Shown here piece by piece: positions 55,801-63,625 of a stretch of 64,000 nucleotides of DNA. Position 1 is the first letter of the stretch. Every line of letters begins with the position of its first letter. This DNA is from Propionibacteriaceae bacterium (lineage in GTDB: Bacteria; Actinomycetota; Actinomycetes; Propionibacteriales; Propionibacteriaceae): NCBI GenBank assembly GCA_016717345.1, contig JADKFR010000001.1:124001-188000 (forward strand), written 5' to 3'. Below the pieces are notes generated by a model. The model was not told the origin of the DNA. It did not search any database and saw nothing but the letters and a program-made list of their open reading frames with translations. Position numbers and translations under genes: made by a program.

Positions 55801-57288
55801 CATGAACACCGTGCAGCGGGTGCCCAGGTCCACCGGCGCCCCCGACGCCAGGGCAGTGCCCGCGAACGTCTGGACATCGGTTCCCATGGAGGCTGCGAAG
55901 GTCTGCAGGAAGGAGCCGCAGCCCGACGAGCAGGCCTCGTTCACCGCGATCGAGTCGACCACGCCACCCCGGATCCGCAGGTACTTCATGTCCTGGCCAC
56001 CGATGTCGATCACCGACGTGACGCCCGGACAGACCCGCTCGGCGGCCCGGTAGTGGGCCATGGTCTCGATCTCGCCGTCGTCCAGGCGCAGCGCCGCCCG
56101 CACCAAGCCCTCGCCGTAGCCGGTCACGCAGGCCCGGGCCAGGTAGGAACCGGCCGGCAACTCCTCCAGCACCCGGCGCAGGATGCCCACCGAGACCGCC
56201 ACCGGGTCGTTGCTGCCCTGGTAGTGGGAGAACACGATCTGCCCGGCGGCAGTCACCAGGACCGCCTTCACCGTGGTCGACCCGGCGTCGATCCCCAGGA
56301 AGACCGGGCCCTGCGCCGAGGCCAGCTCGCCCCGCGGGACGGTCGCCAGCTCGTGCCGCCGATCGAACTCGTCGCGCTCCGCCACGTCCCTGAACAGCGG
56401 ACGCATCCGGGCGCTGCTCAACGGGATGACCACGGGCGCCCGGAGCCTGGCCGTCAGATCGTCCAGGCGGTGGATCACCCCGCCCCGTCGTTCGCCGCTC
56501 GGACGGGAGGCGGTCGGCCCGGCCAGCAGGGCGGCCCCGATCGCCACGTAGAGGTGTGCGTTCTCCGGGGTTGTGAACGACGAGACCTGGGCGGCCAACG
56601 CGCGCTCGTAAGCCCGGCGCAACTCGGGCAGGAAGTGCAGCGGCCCGCCGAGGAAGACGACGTTGCCGCGGATCGGATGCCCGCAGGCCAGCCCGGCGAT
56701 GGTCTGCGTGGCCACCGCCTGGAAGATCGAGGCCGCCAGGTCGGTGTGCCTGGCCCCCTGGTTCAGCAGCGGCTGCAGGTCGGACTTGGCGAACACCCCG
56801 CAGCGCGACGCGATCGGGTACAGGTGCTGATACTTGGCCGCCAACGCGTCCAAGCCCTCGGCGTCGGTGTGCAACAGGGTGGCCATCTGATCGATGAACG
56901 CGCCCGTCCCACCCGCGCAGGTGCCGTTCATCCGCTGCTCGACGACCGGGCGCACGAAGGTGATCTTGGCGTCCTCGCCGCCGAGTTCGATCACGACGTC
57001 GGCCTCAGGCACGAACCGCTCGATCGCCGCCGTGCTGGCGATCACCTCCTGGACGAACTCCACGCCCATCAACTCGGCGACGCCGAGGCCGGCCGAGCCG
57101 GTGATGGCACACCGGAAGCTGGCCCCGGGGAAACGGCCGGCGATCTCGCTCAGCAGCTCCCTCAGGGCGCCGCGGGCGTCGGCGTTGTGCCGGCGGTAGG
57201 CGCTGAACAGTGGGGTGAGCCCGGCGAGCACGACGGCCTTCACCGTCGTCGAGCCGATGTCCAACCCCAAGGTGGGCACGCTGTTCAT
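52876..57288 (-). CDS. Giant acyl-CoA dehydratase activase-related protein (BadF/BadG ATPase, DUF2229)
   Basis: 1470 residues from an ATG with GGAGGCTGAG. Two tandem ASKHA ATPase domains: GLDIGSTTVKAVVLAGLT with GGEDAKI and NGTCAGGTGAF (1-265), and FLGIDAGSTTVKAVLV near 330 with IGGQDMKYL and NEACSSGCGSF near 448, whose cysteines would hold the [4Fe-4S] cluster shared between activase monomers. A cysteine set CRLCQNHC follows near 611, then DUF2229/CoA-dehydratase-like regions (NMYENYPLW, MESIPSENACYPAKIAHGH) to the end. Related to activators of 2-hydroxyglutaryl-CoA dehydratase and benzoyl-CoA reductase; the large fused form's target is unknown. Divergent TetR gene and palindrome suggest regulation. 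Confidence 0.93.
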   Translation of the reverse strand: MNSVPTLGLDIGSTTVKAVVLAGLTPLFSAYRRHNADARGALRELLSEIAGRFPGASFRCAITGSAGLGVAELMGVEFVQEVIASTAAIERFVPEADVVIELGGEDAKITFVRPVVEQRMNGTCAGGTGAFIDQMATLLHTDAEGLDALAAKYQHLYPIASRCGVFAKSDLQPLLNQGARHTDLAASIFQAVATQTIAGLACGHPIRGNVVFLGGPLHFLPELRRAYERALAAQVSSFTTPENAHLYVAIGAALLAGPTASRPSGERRGGVIHRLDDLTARLRAPVVIPLSSARMRPLFRDVAERDEFDRRHELATVPRGELASAQGPVFLGIDAGSTTVKAVLVTAAGQIVFSHYQGSNDPVAVSVGILRRVLEELPAGSYLARACVTGYGEGLVRAALRLDDGEIETMAHYRAAERVCPGVTSVIDIGGQDMKYLRIRGGVVDSIAVNEACSSGCGSFLQTFAASMGTDVQTFAGTALASGAPVDLGTRCTVFMNSSVKQAQREGASVGDIAAGLSYSVVRNALYKVIKLKDASQLGEKVVVQGGTFLNDAVLRAFELQTGAQVVRPDIAGLMGAFGAALTAQRNWQVGERSQALGIEELDGFRVDTALDTCRLCQNHCQLTISSFGDGTRHVSGNRCERGASTERAPKKSELPNLFDFKYRRLFGYRRLTEEKAFRGEIGLPRVLNMYENYPLWFTILTRLGFRVTVSGRSSHEVFELGMESIPSENACYPAKIAHGHIESLLARGITTIFYPCVPLEARESAGADNHFNCPVVAFYPQVLERNLDGLRAPGVRYLAPLLNLDNPTKLAERLVEVFADWNVSPAEAAAAVEAGYAEDAQVKADIRAEGRRALAYLAEHDVKGIVLAGRPYHVDPEIHHGIPSLITSLGMAVLTEDAIIEPGEPQLARPIRVRDQWAYHTRLYEAAATVSRQPDLHLVQLNSFGCGVDAITTDQVAEILEAAGDRYTLLKIDEVSNLGAATIRLRSMKAAAAERRGSATVSTFGSLSQRRLFDTEAKATHTIYAPQMAPTHFRLIMPVMRKVGLTMHLLEKASSDDVEVGLKYVNNDACFPAILVVGQLVNKIRAGEADPDRTTVAITQTGGMCRATNYVGLLRKALADAGYPQVPVLAISVQGLESNPGFKFDAALAVPAIQALVLGDLLQTLILRVRPYEASPGATMALYAKWDTVCQEFLQYSGYSQTLGRHLGYTGLIRRIVADFDALALRDIPRKPRVGIVGEILVKFHPDANNHVVDAVEAEDCEAVLPGILQFFLMPLYSSQYQWETLGIGRRSHHVKKLAMWLIEKFQQPAVRALRQTDGKFDVPPSMAALAAKADGIISIGTRAGEGWLLTAEMVELIEVGAPNIICAQPFACLPNHVVGKGMFAELRRRHPEANIVAVDYDPGASETNQLNRIKLMVATAHKRHQQAAEAVGQPPVGGPPQPAPARPLVASHPVSPVDVLEDARWAGH

Positions 57289-57302
57289 CTCAGCCTCCGC
57301 CG

Positions 57303-57318
57303 CAGAACGATCGTTCTG
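57303..57318. promoter_or_regulatory. Palindromic operator between activase and TetR genes
   Basis: CAGAACGATCGTTCTG is a perfect 16-bp palindrome 15 bp from the activase start and 44 bp from the TetR start. The word TTCTGCTCAG that begins inside it recurs next to the TetR start. Typical of an autoregulated TetR-family site. Confidence 0.7.
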
Positions 57319-57361
57319 CTCAGGGTATCCCACCCCCAGGGGGTACAGATATTCTGCTCAG

Positions 57362-57955
57362 GTGGACGAGCTGACGAAACGCCCTCCCGCCGCGCGGGAG
57401 GCGATCATCCAGGCGGCGATGGAACTGATCCGGGTCAAAGGCGTTGTCGGCACGTCGATCTCCGACGTGATCGCCCAGTCCGGCACCTCCGCCGGGGCGA
57501 TCTACCACCACTTCGGCAGCAAGGAGCGCCTGGTGCTGGAGGTCGGCCGCACCGCGCTGGTCGCGCCGATGGCCATGATGCTGCAGGCTTCGGTCACGCT
57601 GTCCCCCATCGACCTGCTCTCCGCCGCTCTGGTGCAGGTCGCCGGCGATGAACGGACGCCGGAATTGCTGCTGCAGATCTGGGCCGGCGCCAAGTCCGAC
57701 CCCGACCTGTACCAACTCCTGCAGAGCGAGGTCGCGCAGGTGCGCCTCCAGATCCTCGACTCCATCGAGCGCTGGTGCGTGCAGTACGCGCCCGAGGCCG
57801 ACCCGAACAGCCTGCTGGAGATCATCATCGGCCTCGTCACGGGCTACGCCGTCCAACGGGCGCTCACGCTGGTCGCCAACCCAGCCACGTATGCCGAACT
57901 CTGCGCCCAGGTCCTTTCCACCGTCATCACCTCGGGGAGCCCGCTTCGAGCCTGA
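57362..57955 (+). CDS. TetR-family transcriptional repressor
   Basis: 197 residues from a GTG at 57362. N-terminal HTH is clear: REAIIQAAMELIRVKG, SISDVIAQSGTSAGAIYHHF, GSKERLVLEV. The C-terminal ligand domain has no named subfamily. It diverges from the activase gene with a perfect palindrome between them, so it probably represses itself and the activase; the ligand may be an acyl-CoA or a fermentation intermediate, which is inference. The start gives the shortest complete domain; longer frames overlap the activase 5' end. Confidence 0.9.
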   Translation: MDELTKRPPAAREAIIQAAMELIRVKGVVGTSISDVIAQSGTSAGAIYHHFGSKERLVLEVGRTALVAPMAMMLQASVTLSPIDLLSAALVQVAGDERTPELLLQIWAGAKSDPDLYQLLQSEVAQVRLQILDSIERWCVQYAPEADPNSLLEIIIGLVTGYAVQRALTLVANPATYAELCAQVLSTVITSGSPLRA

Positions 57956-58000
57956 GGTGCCCTACCCCGGCTTGCCGGCCACGGCGATACTGGAGGGGTG

Positions 58001-60676
58001 ATGGGCTCAACCTCCTTCTCGCTTGACGACATCTCGCTGGCCGCGCACGGCGGCAAGGGGGCCAACCTCGCACGGCTGACACTCGCCGGGTTCGACGTCC
58101 CGGCGTGGTTCATCATCAGCACCGACCACTACCGCGACTACGTCACCTCCAACGCGCTGGAGCCGACGATCACCACGGCCCTGGCCGGGCTGGACGGCAC
58201 CGACCCCGGCGCGCTGGAATCCGCCTCGGCGACCATCCGGGACGCGTTCACCGCCGGCCGCTGGCCCGAAACGACCTGGGCGACGGTGCTCGGCCCGGCG
58301 GCGGAGTGGGCGTCCACTCCGCTCGCGGTTCGCTCCTCGGCCACCGCGGAGGACCTTGCCGAAGCCTCTTTCGCCGGCCAGCAGGACACCTCTCTCAACG
58401 TGATCGGCGAGGCCGCCCTGCGGGCCGCGGTGGTGGCCTGCTTCGCCAGCCTCTGGACGGCCCGGGCGATCGGTTACCGGGTGCGCAACGGGATCGACCA
58501 GGCGACGGTCGCCCTGGCGGTCGTCGTCCAGGTGATGGTCCCCGCTGAAGCCAGCGGGGTGTTGTTCACCGCCAACCCGCTGACCGGAGTGCGCGGCGAA
58601 AGCGTGATCGATGCCACCGTCGGCCTCGGGGAGGCGCTGGTGTCGGGGCAGGTCGAGCCGGACCACTGGGTCATCGACAGCGCGACCGGACGGATCCTCG
58701 AACGCCGGACGGGCGCCAAGCAGGCGGCCACCGTACCGCTCCCCTCCGGCGGGGTGCGACTCGTCGCCTCCGAGGCCGGCCAGGGCCTCTGCCTCAGCGA
58801 CGCGCAGGTCGTCGAGATCGCCCGGCTCGGCACCCGGGTGGCGAGGCTGTTCGGGAGCCCTCAGGACATCGAGTGGGCCGTCGCCGAGGGACGGGTGCAG
58901 GTCCTGCAATCGCGAGCGATCACCACCTTGTTCCCCCTGCCCGCCTTCACCCCCACGGACCGGTCGCCGCTGGGAGTGTGGTTCTCGTTCGGCGCGGTGC
59001 AGGGCATCCTCGATCCGCTGACACCGCTCGGCCAGGACGCGATCCGGGTGGCCTTTGCCGGGGCCGCCAGGCTCTTCGGCCGACAGGTCGACCCGGTGTC
59101 CAACCCGTTCGTGCGCGCCGCCGGGGAGCGGCTGTGGATCCGGCTGGACCTGGTCGCCCGCAGTCCGCTGGGTCGGAAGGTCCTGCCGGTGACGCTGCCG
59201 ATGGTGGAGCCGAGTACCGCCCGGATCCTCGAGGAGTTGCGGGACGACCCCCGCTGGGCGCCTCTCCCGGGCCACCCGTGGAGTGCGCTGCTCGGACCGT
59301 TCGGCCAGTTCCTGCTGCGGGTGCTGCCCCGGCTGCCGCGGAGCGTGCTCGACCCGGTGGGCCAACGGCACGCCTTCGAGGCGGCGGCCGAGGGGTACCT
59401 GTCCGGCGTCCGGCACACCGAGTCCCAGGCCTCCGCGATCTCCGACCCGCCGGCACGGCTGGCCGCCCGGCTGGACGGGTTGCGCGAACAGATCGGGGCG
59501 GCTCTGCAGATCCTGCTGCCACGCTTCGCACCGATCATGGGACCGGGGATCGCGATGACGTCCCGGCTGAACGACCTGGCCGCCGCGGCGGGCGAGCCCA
59601 GCCTCGGACTGGAGTGCCTGCGGGGGTTGGACGGCAACGTCACCACCGCGATGGGCCTCACGCTGTGGCGCGCCGCCCGGACGATCCAGGCTGATCCGCC
59701 GTCGCTGGCCCGCTTCATCGACGACGACCCCGACACACTGGCCGCCGCCTATCGCGCGGGCACCCTTCCCCCGGTCGCGCAGGCCGCGGTCGGGTCCTTC
59801 CTTGCCGCCTACGGCATGCGCGGGCTGGCCGAACTCGACCTCGGGCGTCCACGGTGGGACGAGGACCCCAGCCAGGTGCTGGCCACCCTGCGCAGCTACG
59901 TCCGGATCGAGCCGGCCCAGGCGCCGGACGTGGCGTTCGTCGCGGCCCAGCGGGCGTCCGGGTTGGCGATCGAGCGCCTGGCCGGGCTCCTGCCCCGGCC
60001 TCAGGCGCGACAGGCCCGGTTCCTCGCCAGTCGGATCCGGGGGTTGATGGGTGCCCGCGAGACCCCGAAGTTCACCGTCATCAAGGCGATGGGAATGGTC
60101 CGGAACGGCCTGCTGGAGAGCGGGGCCGACCTGGTCGCCGCCGGGGTGCTGGAGCGCGCCGACGACGTGTGCTTCCTGCGGCTGGCCGAACTCGACCGGG
60201 TCTGGACGCAGGACGCCGCCCACTGGCGACCGATCATCACCGCCCGACGCCGGCTGGACGACCGGGAGACGCGACGCGCCCAGGTGCCGCGGGTGATCCT
60301 CTCCGACGGGCGCACCTTCTATGAGGGGCTCGCCGACGCCGCCGACGGCGCCCTCGCCGGATCACCCGTTTCCCCTGGTGTCGCCGAGGGTCGGGTGCGG
60401 GTGGTCAGCGACCCGGCCAGTGAGTCCCTGGCCCCGGGGGAGATTCTGGTCTGCCGGGCCACCGACCCGGCCTGGACCCCGTTGTTCCTGGCGGCGGCCG
60501 GGCTCGTCACCGAGGTCGGCGGCATGATGACGCACGGGTCCGTGGTGGCCCGGGAGTACGGCATCCCGGCCGTCGTCGGCGTCCACGACGCCACCCGACG
60601 GCTGTCGACCGGCCAACGCGTCCGCCTGGACGGCACTCACGGCACCATCGAGGTCCTGGACGACCCGGGCAGCTGA
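58001..60676 (+). CDS. Rifampicin phosphotransferase / PEP-synthase-like protein
   Basis: 891 residues. N-terminal ATP-grasp domain of PEP synthase type: GGKGANLARLTLAGFDVP, RSSATAEDLAEASFAGQQDT, and VQVLQSRAITT at its end (about 300). A central domain (about 320-760) follows, and a C-terminal phosphohistidine swivel domain with EVGGMMTHGSVVAREYG near 840 (catalytic His near 845). This three-part order is that of rifampicin phosphotransferase (RPH), which inactivates rifamycins with ATP, but the same order occurs in PEP-utilising enzymes of unknown substrate. ATG at 58001 has GGAGG at 4 nt; a GTG one codon upstream is the alternative. Confidence 0.82.
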   Translation: MGSTSFSLDDISLAAHGGKGANLARLTLAGFDVPAWFIISTDHYRDYVTSNALEPTITTALAGLDGTDPGALESASATIRDAFTAGRWPETTWATVLGPAAEWASTPLAVRSSATAEDLAEASFAGQQDTSLNVIGEAALRAAVVACFASLWTARAIGYRVRNGIDQATVALAVVVQVMVPAEASGVLFTANPLTGVRGESVIDATVGLGEALVSGQVEPDHWVIDSATGRILERRTGAKQAATVPLPSGGVRLVASEAGQGLCLSDAQVVEIARLGTRVARLFGSPQDIEWAVAEGRVQVLQSRAITTLFPLPAFTPTDRSPLGVWFSFGAVQGILDPLTPLGQDAIRVAFAGAARLFGRQVDPVSNPFVRAAGERLWIRLDLVARSPLGRKVLPVTLPMVEPSTARILEELRDDPRWAPLPGHPWSALLGPFGQFLLRVLPRLPRSVLDPVGQRHAFEAAAEGYLSGVRHTESQASAISDPPARLAARLDGLREQIGAALQILLPRFAPIMGPGIAMTSRLNDLAAAAGEPSLGLECLRGLDGNVTTAMGLTLWRAARTIQADPPSLARFIDDDPDTLAAAYRAGTLPPVAQAAVGSFLAAYGMRGLAELDLGRPRWDEDPSQVLATLRSYVRIEPAQAPDVAFVAAQRASGLAIERLAGLLPRPQARQARFLASRIRGLMGARETPKFTVIKAMGMVRNGLLESGADLVAAGVLERADDVCFLRLAELDRVWTQDAAHWRPIITARRRLDDRETRRAQVPRVILSDGRTFYEGLADAADGALAGSPVSPGVAEGRVRVVSDPASESLAPGEILVCRATDPAWTPLFLAAAGLVTEVGGMMTHGSVVAREYGIPAVVGVHDATRRLSTGQRVRLDGTHGTIEVLDDPGS

Positions 60677-60930
60677 CCTGCCACGATCCGGCCCCGGATC
60701 GCGCTGCGCTCGAGGTAAGGGTGCCGCCAGGTCCGGCTGTCGGTCGAGGCGTCCCGATTGTCGCCGAGCAGAAAGTAGCTCCCCTGAGGTACCCGGTAGG
60801 CGCCGGTGAAGACCGAGCGTCCGGCGTACGGCTCGGCGATCCGTCGGCCGTCGATACTCACCGCGCCCTCGGGAACCCGGGCAACACACGGCTCGGGTGT
60901 CAGCACGGGCAGCTCGCGACCGGAGATCAT
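60637..60930 (-). pseudogene. Truncated S26 (signal-peptidase-I-like) protein
   Basis: About 97 residues, starting at 60930 (GAGGG site). The C-terminal part of a type I signal peptidase is present: SIDGRRIAEPY, VPQGSYFLLGDNRDASTDSR. The N-terminal membrane anchor, catalytic serine and lysine boxes are missing, so it cannot be an active peptidase as it stands. It overlaps the 3' end of the RPH-like gene by 40 bp on the opposite strand. Either a decayed gene or a small non-catalytic domain protein. Confidence 0.6.
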
Positions 60931-60941
60931 GCCACGCCCTC

Positions 60942-61187
60942 TCATTGACCAGTTCGGCGCGCCATCTCCTCAACGATCCAACGCGCCGTGTCCCGTGGGC
61001 ACGCCCCGGGTTCGCTGAAGCTCACCGCGAAGATGCCGGTGATCTCGGCCAGTCTCGGCACACCCCGCAGCGCGAGAATGGCGTCAGCCTCGGCCGCGTA
61101 CTCGTCCCGTGGGGCCCCACTGGCGATCAGCCCCACCGGGTCCGCCTCGGCCAGAATCTCGATCAGTTCGTCCCTTGCGATGCTCAC
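60942..61187 (-). CDS. Small DUF1871-like hypothetical protein
   Basis: 81 residues from a GTG. Pattern RDELIEILAEADPVGLI...PRDEYAAEADAILAL resembles the helical DUF1871 family. No other motif, no export signal. Eleven bases upstream of the truncated S26 gene and oriented with it. Low functional information. Confidence 0.55.
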   Translation of the reverse strand: MSIARDELIEILAEADPVGLIASGAPRDEYAAEADAILALRGVPRLAEITGIFAVSFSEPGACPRDTARWIVEEMARRTGQ

Positions 61188-61295
61188 GGCGACGAGCCTA
61201 GAAGACCGGGACGGGTGGCGACGAGGGCTCGTGCCCGAAGCCGACCAGGCCGCGGCGCCGTTCGGGGGCGTGAAGCACTCGAGTCGGCGAACATG

Positions 61296-61335
61296 GGTGG
61301 CAGTTGTGGCCCATAGTCGGGCCACAACTGCCACC
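61296..61335. promoter_or_regulatory. Perfect 17-bp inverted repeat upstream of the NHL gene
   Basis: 61296-61312 and 61319-61335 are exactly complementary arms around a six-base loop (ATAGTC), in the divergent spacer, 26 bp before the NHL gene start and 109 bp before the DUF1871-like start. Could be an operator, a repeat element or a leader hairpin sequestering the translation start. Confidence 0.75.
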
Positions 61336-61361
61336 TGTCCGCCGCCACCTAGGGGAGGCGT

Positions 61362-62366
61362 ATGATGCCGCGATCCTGCTCCCGGGCAGAAGGCAGTGCC
61401 CCCCGGCGGGGCCTGGCGGCGCATCACGTTGGCTGTGGGGAACTGGACACCGAGGAGGTCGTGGTGGGGCGGTACGACGTCGTGAGCGTCTGGGGCTCGC
61501 AGGGCGACGGTACCGGCGAACTTCAGTCGCCGCTCGGGGTTGCCGTGGACACCCAAGGGTTCGTGTACATCGCAGACACGTCGAATCACCGGATCATGAA
61601 GTTCACCGCTGCGGGCGAATCCCTCGACAGCTGGGGACACTTTTCGCCCTCGGACCATGACGAATGGGACGCCGGATTCGACACGCCGATCGGGATCGCG
61701 GTCGACCACCTCGACAACGTCTACATCGCCGACTGCCGCAACGCCCGGATCCAGCACTGGAGCTCCGACGGCGTGTTCGTCCGCTCATGGCGACGCGTGG
61801 GAAAGCACCGCGACCCTCTCTCACCGCCGGCCGGCGTCGCAGTCGATCCCTCCGGAAACGTCTACGTCTCCGATGGTGGGAACGGTCTCATCCAGGTCTT
61901 CGACGGCGACACCCTTCGATGTCAGGCCATCTGGGGCGGCTGGAGCGATTCGCCGGCCGACGGCCGGTTCCGCAGGCGCGTGGGGTTCCGCGGGATTGCC
62001 GTGGACGCCGACGGGACGGTGTACGCCACCGACCCGGGGAACCACCGAGTCCAGAAGTTCACCCGCACCGGCCGGTTCGTCGGCGCCTGGGGAGCGCTTG
62101 GTGACCAGCCCGGGCAGTTCCGGACTCCGCTGGGGGTCGCTGTCGACAGCGACGGCCACGTCTACGTCGTCGACTCACTGAACAATCGGGTGCAGAAGTT
62201 CAGCTCCGATGGCGGGTTCCTCACCGAATGGGGCCGCCTCGGGACAGCGCCGGGAGAGTTCCACGACCCGGTCGGGATCGCTGTCGCCGAGAACGGACGG
62301 GTCTACGTCACCGACGCGAGCAACCACCGGGTCCAGGCCTTCGCCTCAGCTCCTGCCCCGGGCTGA
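61362..62366 (+). CDS. NHL-repeat beta-propeller protein
   Basis: 334 residues from an ATG with AGGGGAGG. After a 35-residue lead, five or six NHL repeats are readable: each with (F)(D/S)xPxGIAVD...GNVYVAD...NHRIQKF and W-G starts (SPLGVAVDTQGFVYIAD, TPIGIAVDHLDNVYIAD, APAGVAVD-type, GIAVDADGTVYATD, TPLGVAVDSDGHVYVVD, DPVGIAVAENGRVYVTD). This makes a six-bladed propeller. No signal peptide seen, unusual for the many secreted NHL proteins. Binding partner unknown. Confidence 0.9.
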   Translation: MMPRSCSRAEGSAPRRGLAAHHVGCGELDTEEVVVGRYDVVSVWGSQGDGTGELQSPLGVAVDTQGFVYIADTSNHRIMKFTAAGESLDSWGHFSPSDHDEWDAGFDTPIGIAVDHLDNVYIADCRNARIQHWSSDGVFVRSWRRVGKHRDPLSPPAGVAVDPSGNVYVSDGGNGLIQVFDGDTLRCQAIWGGWSDSPADGRFRRRVGFRGIAVDADGTVYATDPGNHRVQKFTRTGRFVGAWGALGDQPGQFRTPLGVAVDSDGHVYVVDSLNNRVQKFSSDGGFLTEWGRLGTAPGEFHDPVGIAVAENGRVYVTDASNHRVQAFASAPAPG

Positions 62367-62397
62367 CGGGATCGGACGCCGCGGTGTCGCGACCCTC

Positions 62398-63246
62398 TCA
62401 CCCTTGCTGTCCTCCCACGCCGACGAGGCCCAACTGGTGGAAGGCGTTGGCCAGCCCGTGCTCCTCGACGTCGTCGGTGATGAGGGTGGCGATGGCCTTG
62501 AGGTCGTCGCTGGCGTTTCCCATGGCGACACCGACCGCGCACGACTGGAACATGGGAACGTCGACGGTTGCGTCGCCGAAAGCGATCGTGTCGCCGCGAT
62601 CTGCCTGAAGGTGATTCAGCAGCGCATCGACCGCGTGCGCCTTGGTGATGCCGCAAGGGCCGATGTCTCCGAACAGCGCTTCGGCGCCCCTGCCACCCCA
62701 GGTGCCATGCTGCAACCCGGGGAAGGCCTCCTGGGCGGCGCGGTGGTCGTCGTAGGAGGAGAGGAGGTAGCTGACCTTGTTGACGTCGTCACGGTGGAGC
62801 TCGCCACCGAACACCATCCCGTGGAAGCCGGCGCTTGCCTTCTCGGGGGCCGGCTTGCCCTTGCGGGCCGAGTAGAGGCCCATCACGGGCGTGGCGGCGT
62901 CCTCGAAACCCTCGCTGGCGAAGAGCCCGTTGTTGGTTTCGAGGTAGAACTCCACACCGCGCTGGTGCAGCCAGCTGACCAGGGCACGACACTGCTCGCC
63001 AGTCAGCGTCCGGTGCAGGACGACCTCCCCGGCGTCCTCGACGTAACTGCCGTTGCCACCGACCATGCCGTCGACGCCGATGTCCCACAGCAGGTCGGGC
63101 ATCTCGGCCTTGCTGCGCCCGGTGCACAGGTAGACGCGGTGCCCCGCCGCCCGCGCGGCGCGGATCGCGGCCACGGCGGATTCGGGCAGGCGATTGTTGT
63201 AGTCGACCAGCGTCCCGTCGACGTCGAGGAAGAGAATGCGGGCCAT
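62398..63246 (-). CDS. Cof-type HAD hydrolase (IIB subfamily)
   Basis: 282 residues. Motif I LFLDVDGTLVDY near residue 4, motif II CTGRS-type (VYLCTGRSKAEM), Cof cap domain (about 85-195), motif IV FGDATVDVPMF near 240. Phosphatase of sugar phosphates, flavins or similar; substrate unknown. ATG at 63246 with AAGGGAG. A longer frame starts in the neighbouring ORF. Confidence 0.93.
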   Translation of the reverse strand: MARILFLDVDGTLVDYNNRLPESAVAAIRAARAAGHRVYLCTGRSKAEMPDLLWDIGVDGMVGGNGSYVEDAGEVVLHRTLTGEQCRALVSWLHQRGVEFYLETNNGLFASEGFEDAATPVMGLYSARKGKPAPEKASAGFHGMVFGGELHRDDVNKVSYLLSSYDDHRAAQEAFPGLQHGTWGGRGAEALFGDIGPCGITKAHAVDALLNHLQADRGDTIAFGDATVDVPMFQSCAVGVAMGNASDDLKAIATLITDDVEEHGLANAFHQLGLVGVGGQQG

Positions 63247-63290
63247 GAGGGCTCCCTTGGGTTTGAAGCAGGAATCGGTCGACCGAGCGA

Positions 63291-63605
63291 TCAACGGTCA
63301 GGGGTGGGGCTGACTCTGGCAGTGAGTGAGCGGGCGAGATAGACCAGCGTAGCGACCACTGACCACTGACCACTGACCACCGACAGCCGCATGGCGGCCC
63401 GGGCAGGATCGTCGGCTGCGGCGGACCGGCCGATCGTGAAGCCCCAGCTGGCGCCCACACCCCAGCTCGCACAGCCGATGAACGCCACCCACGTGGTGCC
63501 GAACACCACCAGCACACCGGCGCCCACCTCGTCATAACCCACGACGCTCCCGAAGAATTGCTCGCGACCTTCCGCGACGAAGGCGTCGAGGTCATCCTGG
63601 TTCAG
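63291..63605 (-). CDS. Small membrane protein with repeat-encoded C-terminus
   Basis: About 105 residues; no ATG at the likely start (CTG at 63605, or an internal GTG), so the start is uncertain. Two hydrophobic segments are visible (GVLVVFGTTWVAFIGCASWG and a second near the C-terminus). The region SVVSGQWSVV is encoded by a 7-bp tandem repeat. Convergent-side neighbour of the HAD gene, divergent from the methyltransferase. No family recognised. Confidence 0.45.
   Translation of the reverse strand: MNQDDLDAFVAEGREQFFGSVVGYDEVGAGVLVVFGTTWVAFIGCASWGVGASWGFTIGRSAAADDPARAAMRLSVVSGQWSVVATLVYLARSLTARVSPTPDR
63354..63381. repeat. 7-bp tandem repeat in coding sequence
   Basis: About three and a half copies of CCACTGA/GACCACT within the small membrane protein gene. 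A change of one copy would shift the reading frame. Confidence 0.85.
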
Positions 63606-63625
63606 TGGGCGGGAGGAGGCCTGAG

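Noticed and set aside
52879..57651. Very long open frame (1590 codons) on the plus strand opposite the activase gene
   Set aside because: It is the GC-rich antisense shadow of a gene with clear conserved motifs on the other strand; its translation is low-complexity and matches no family.
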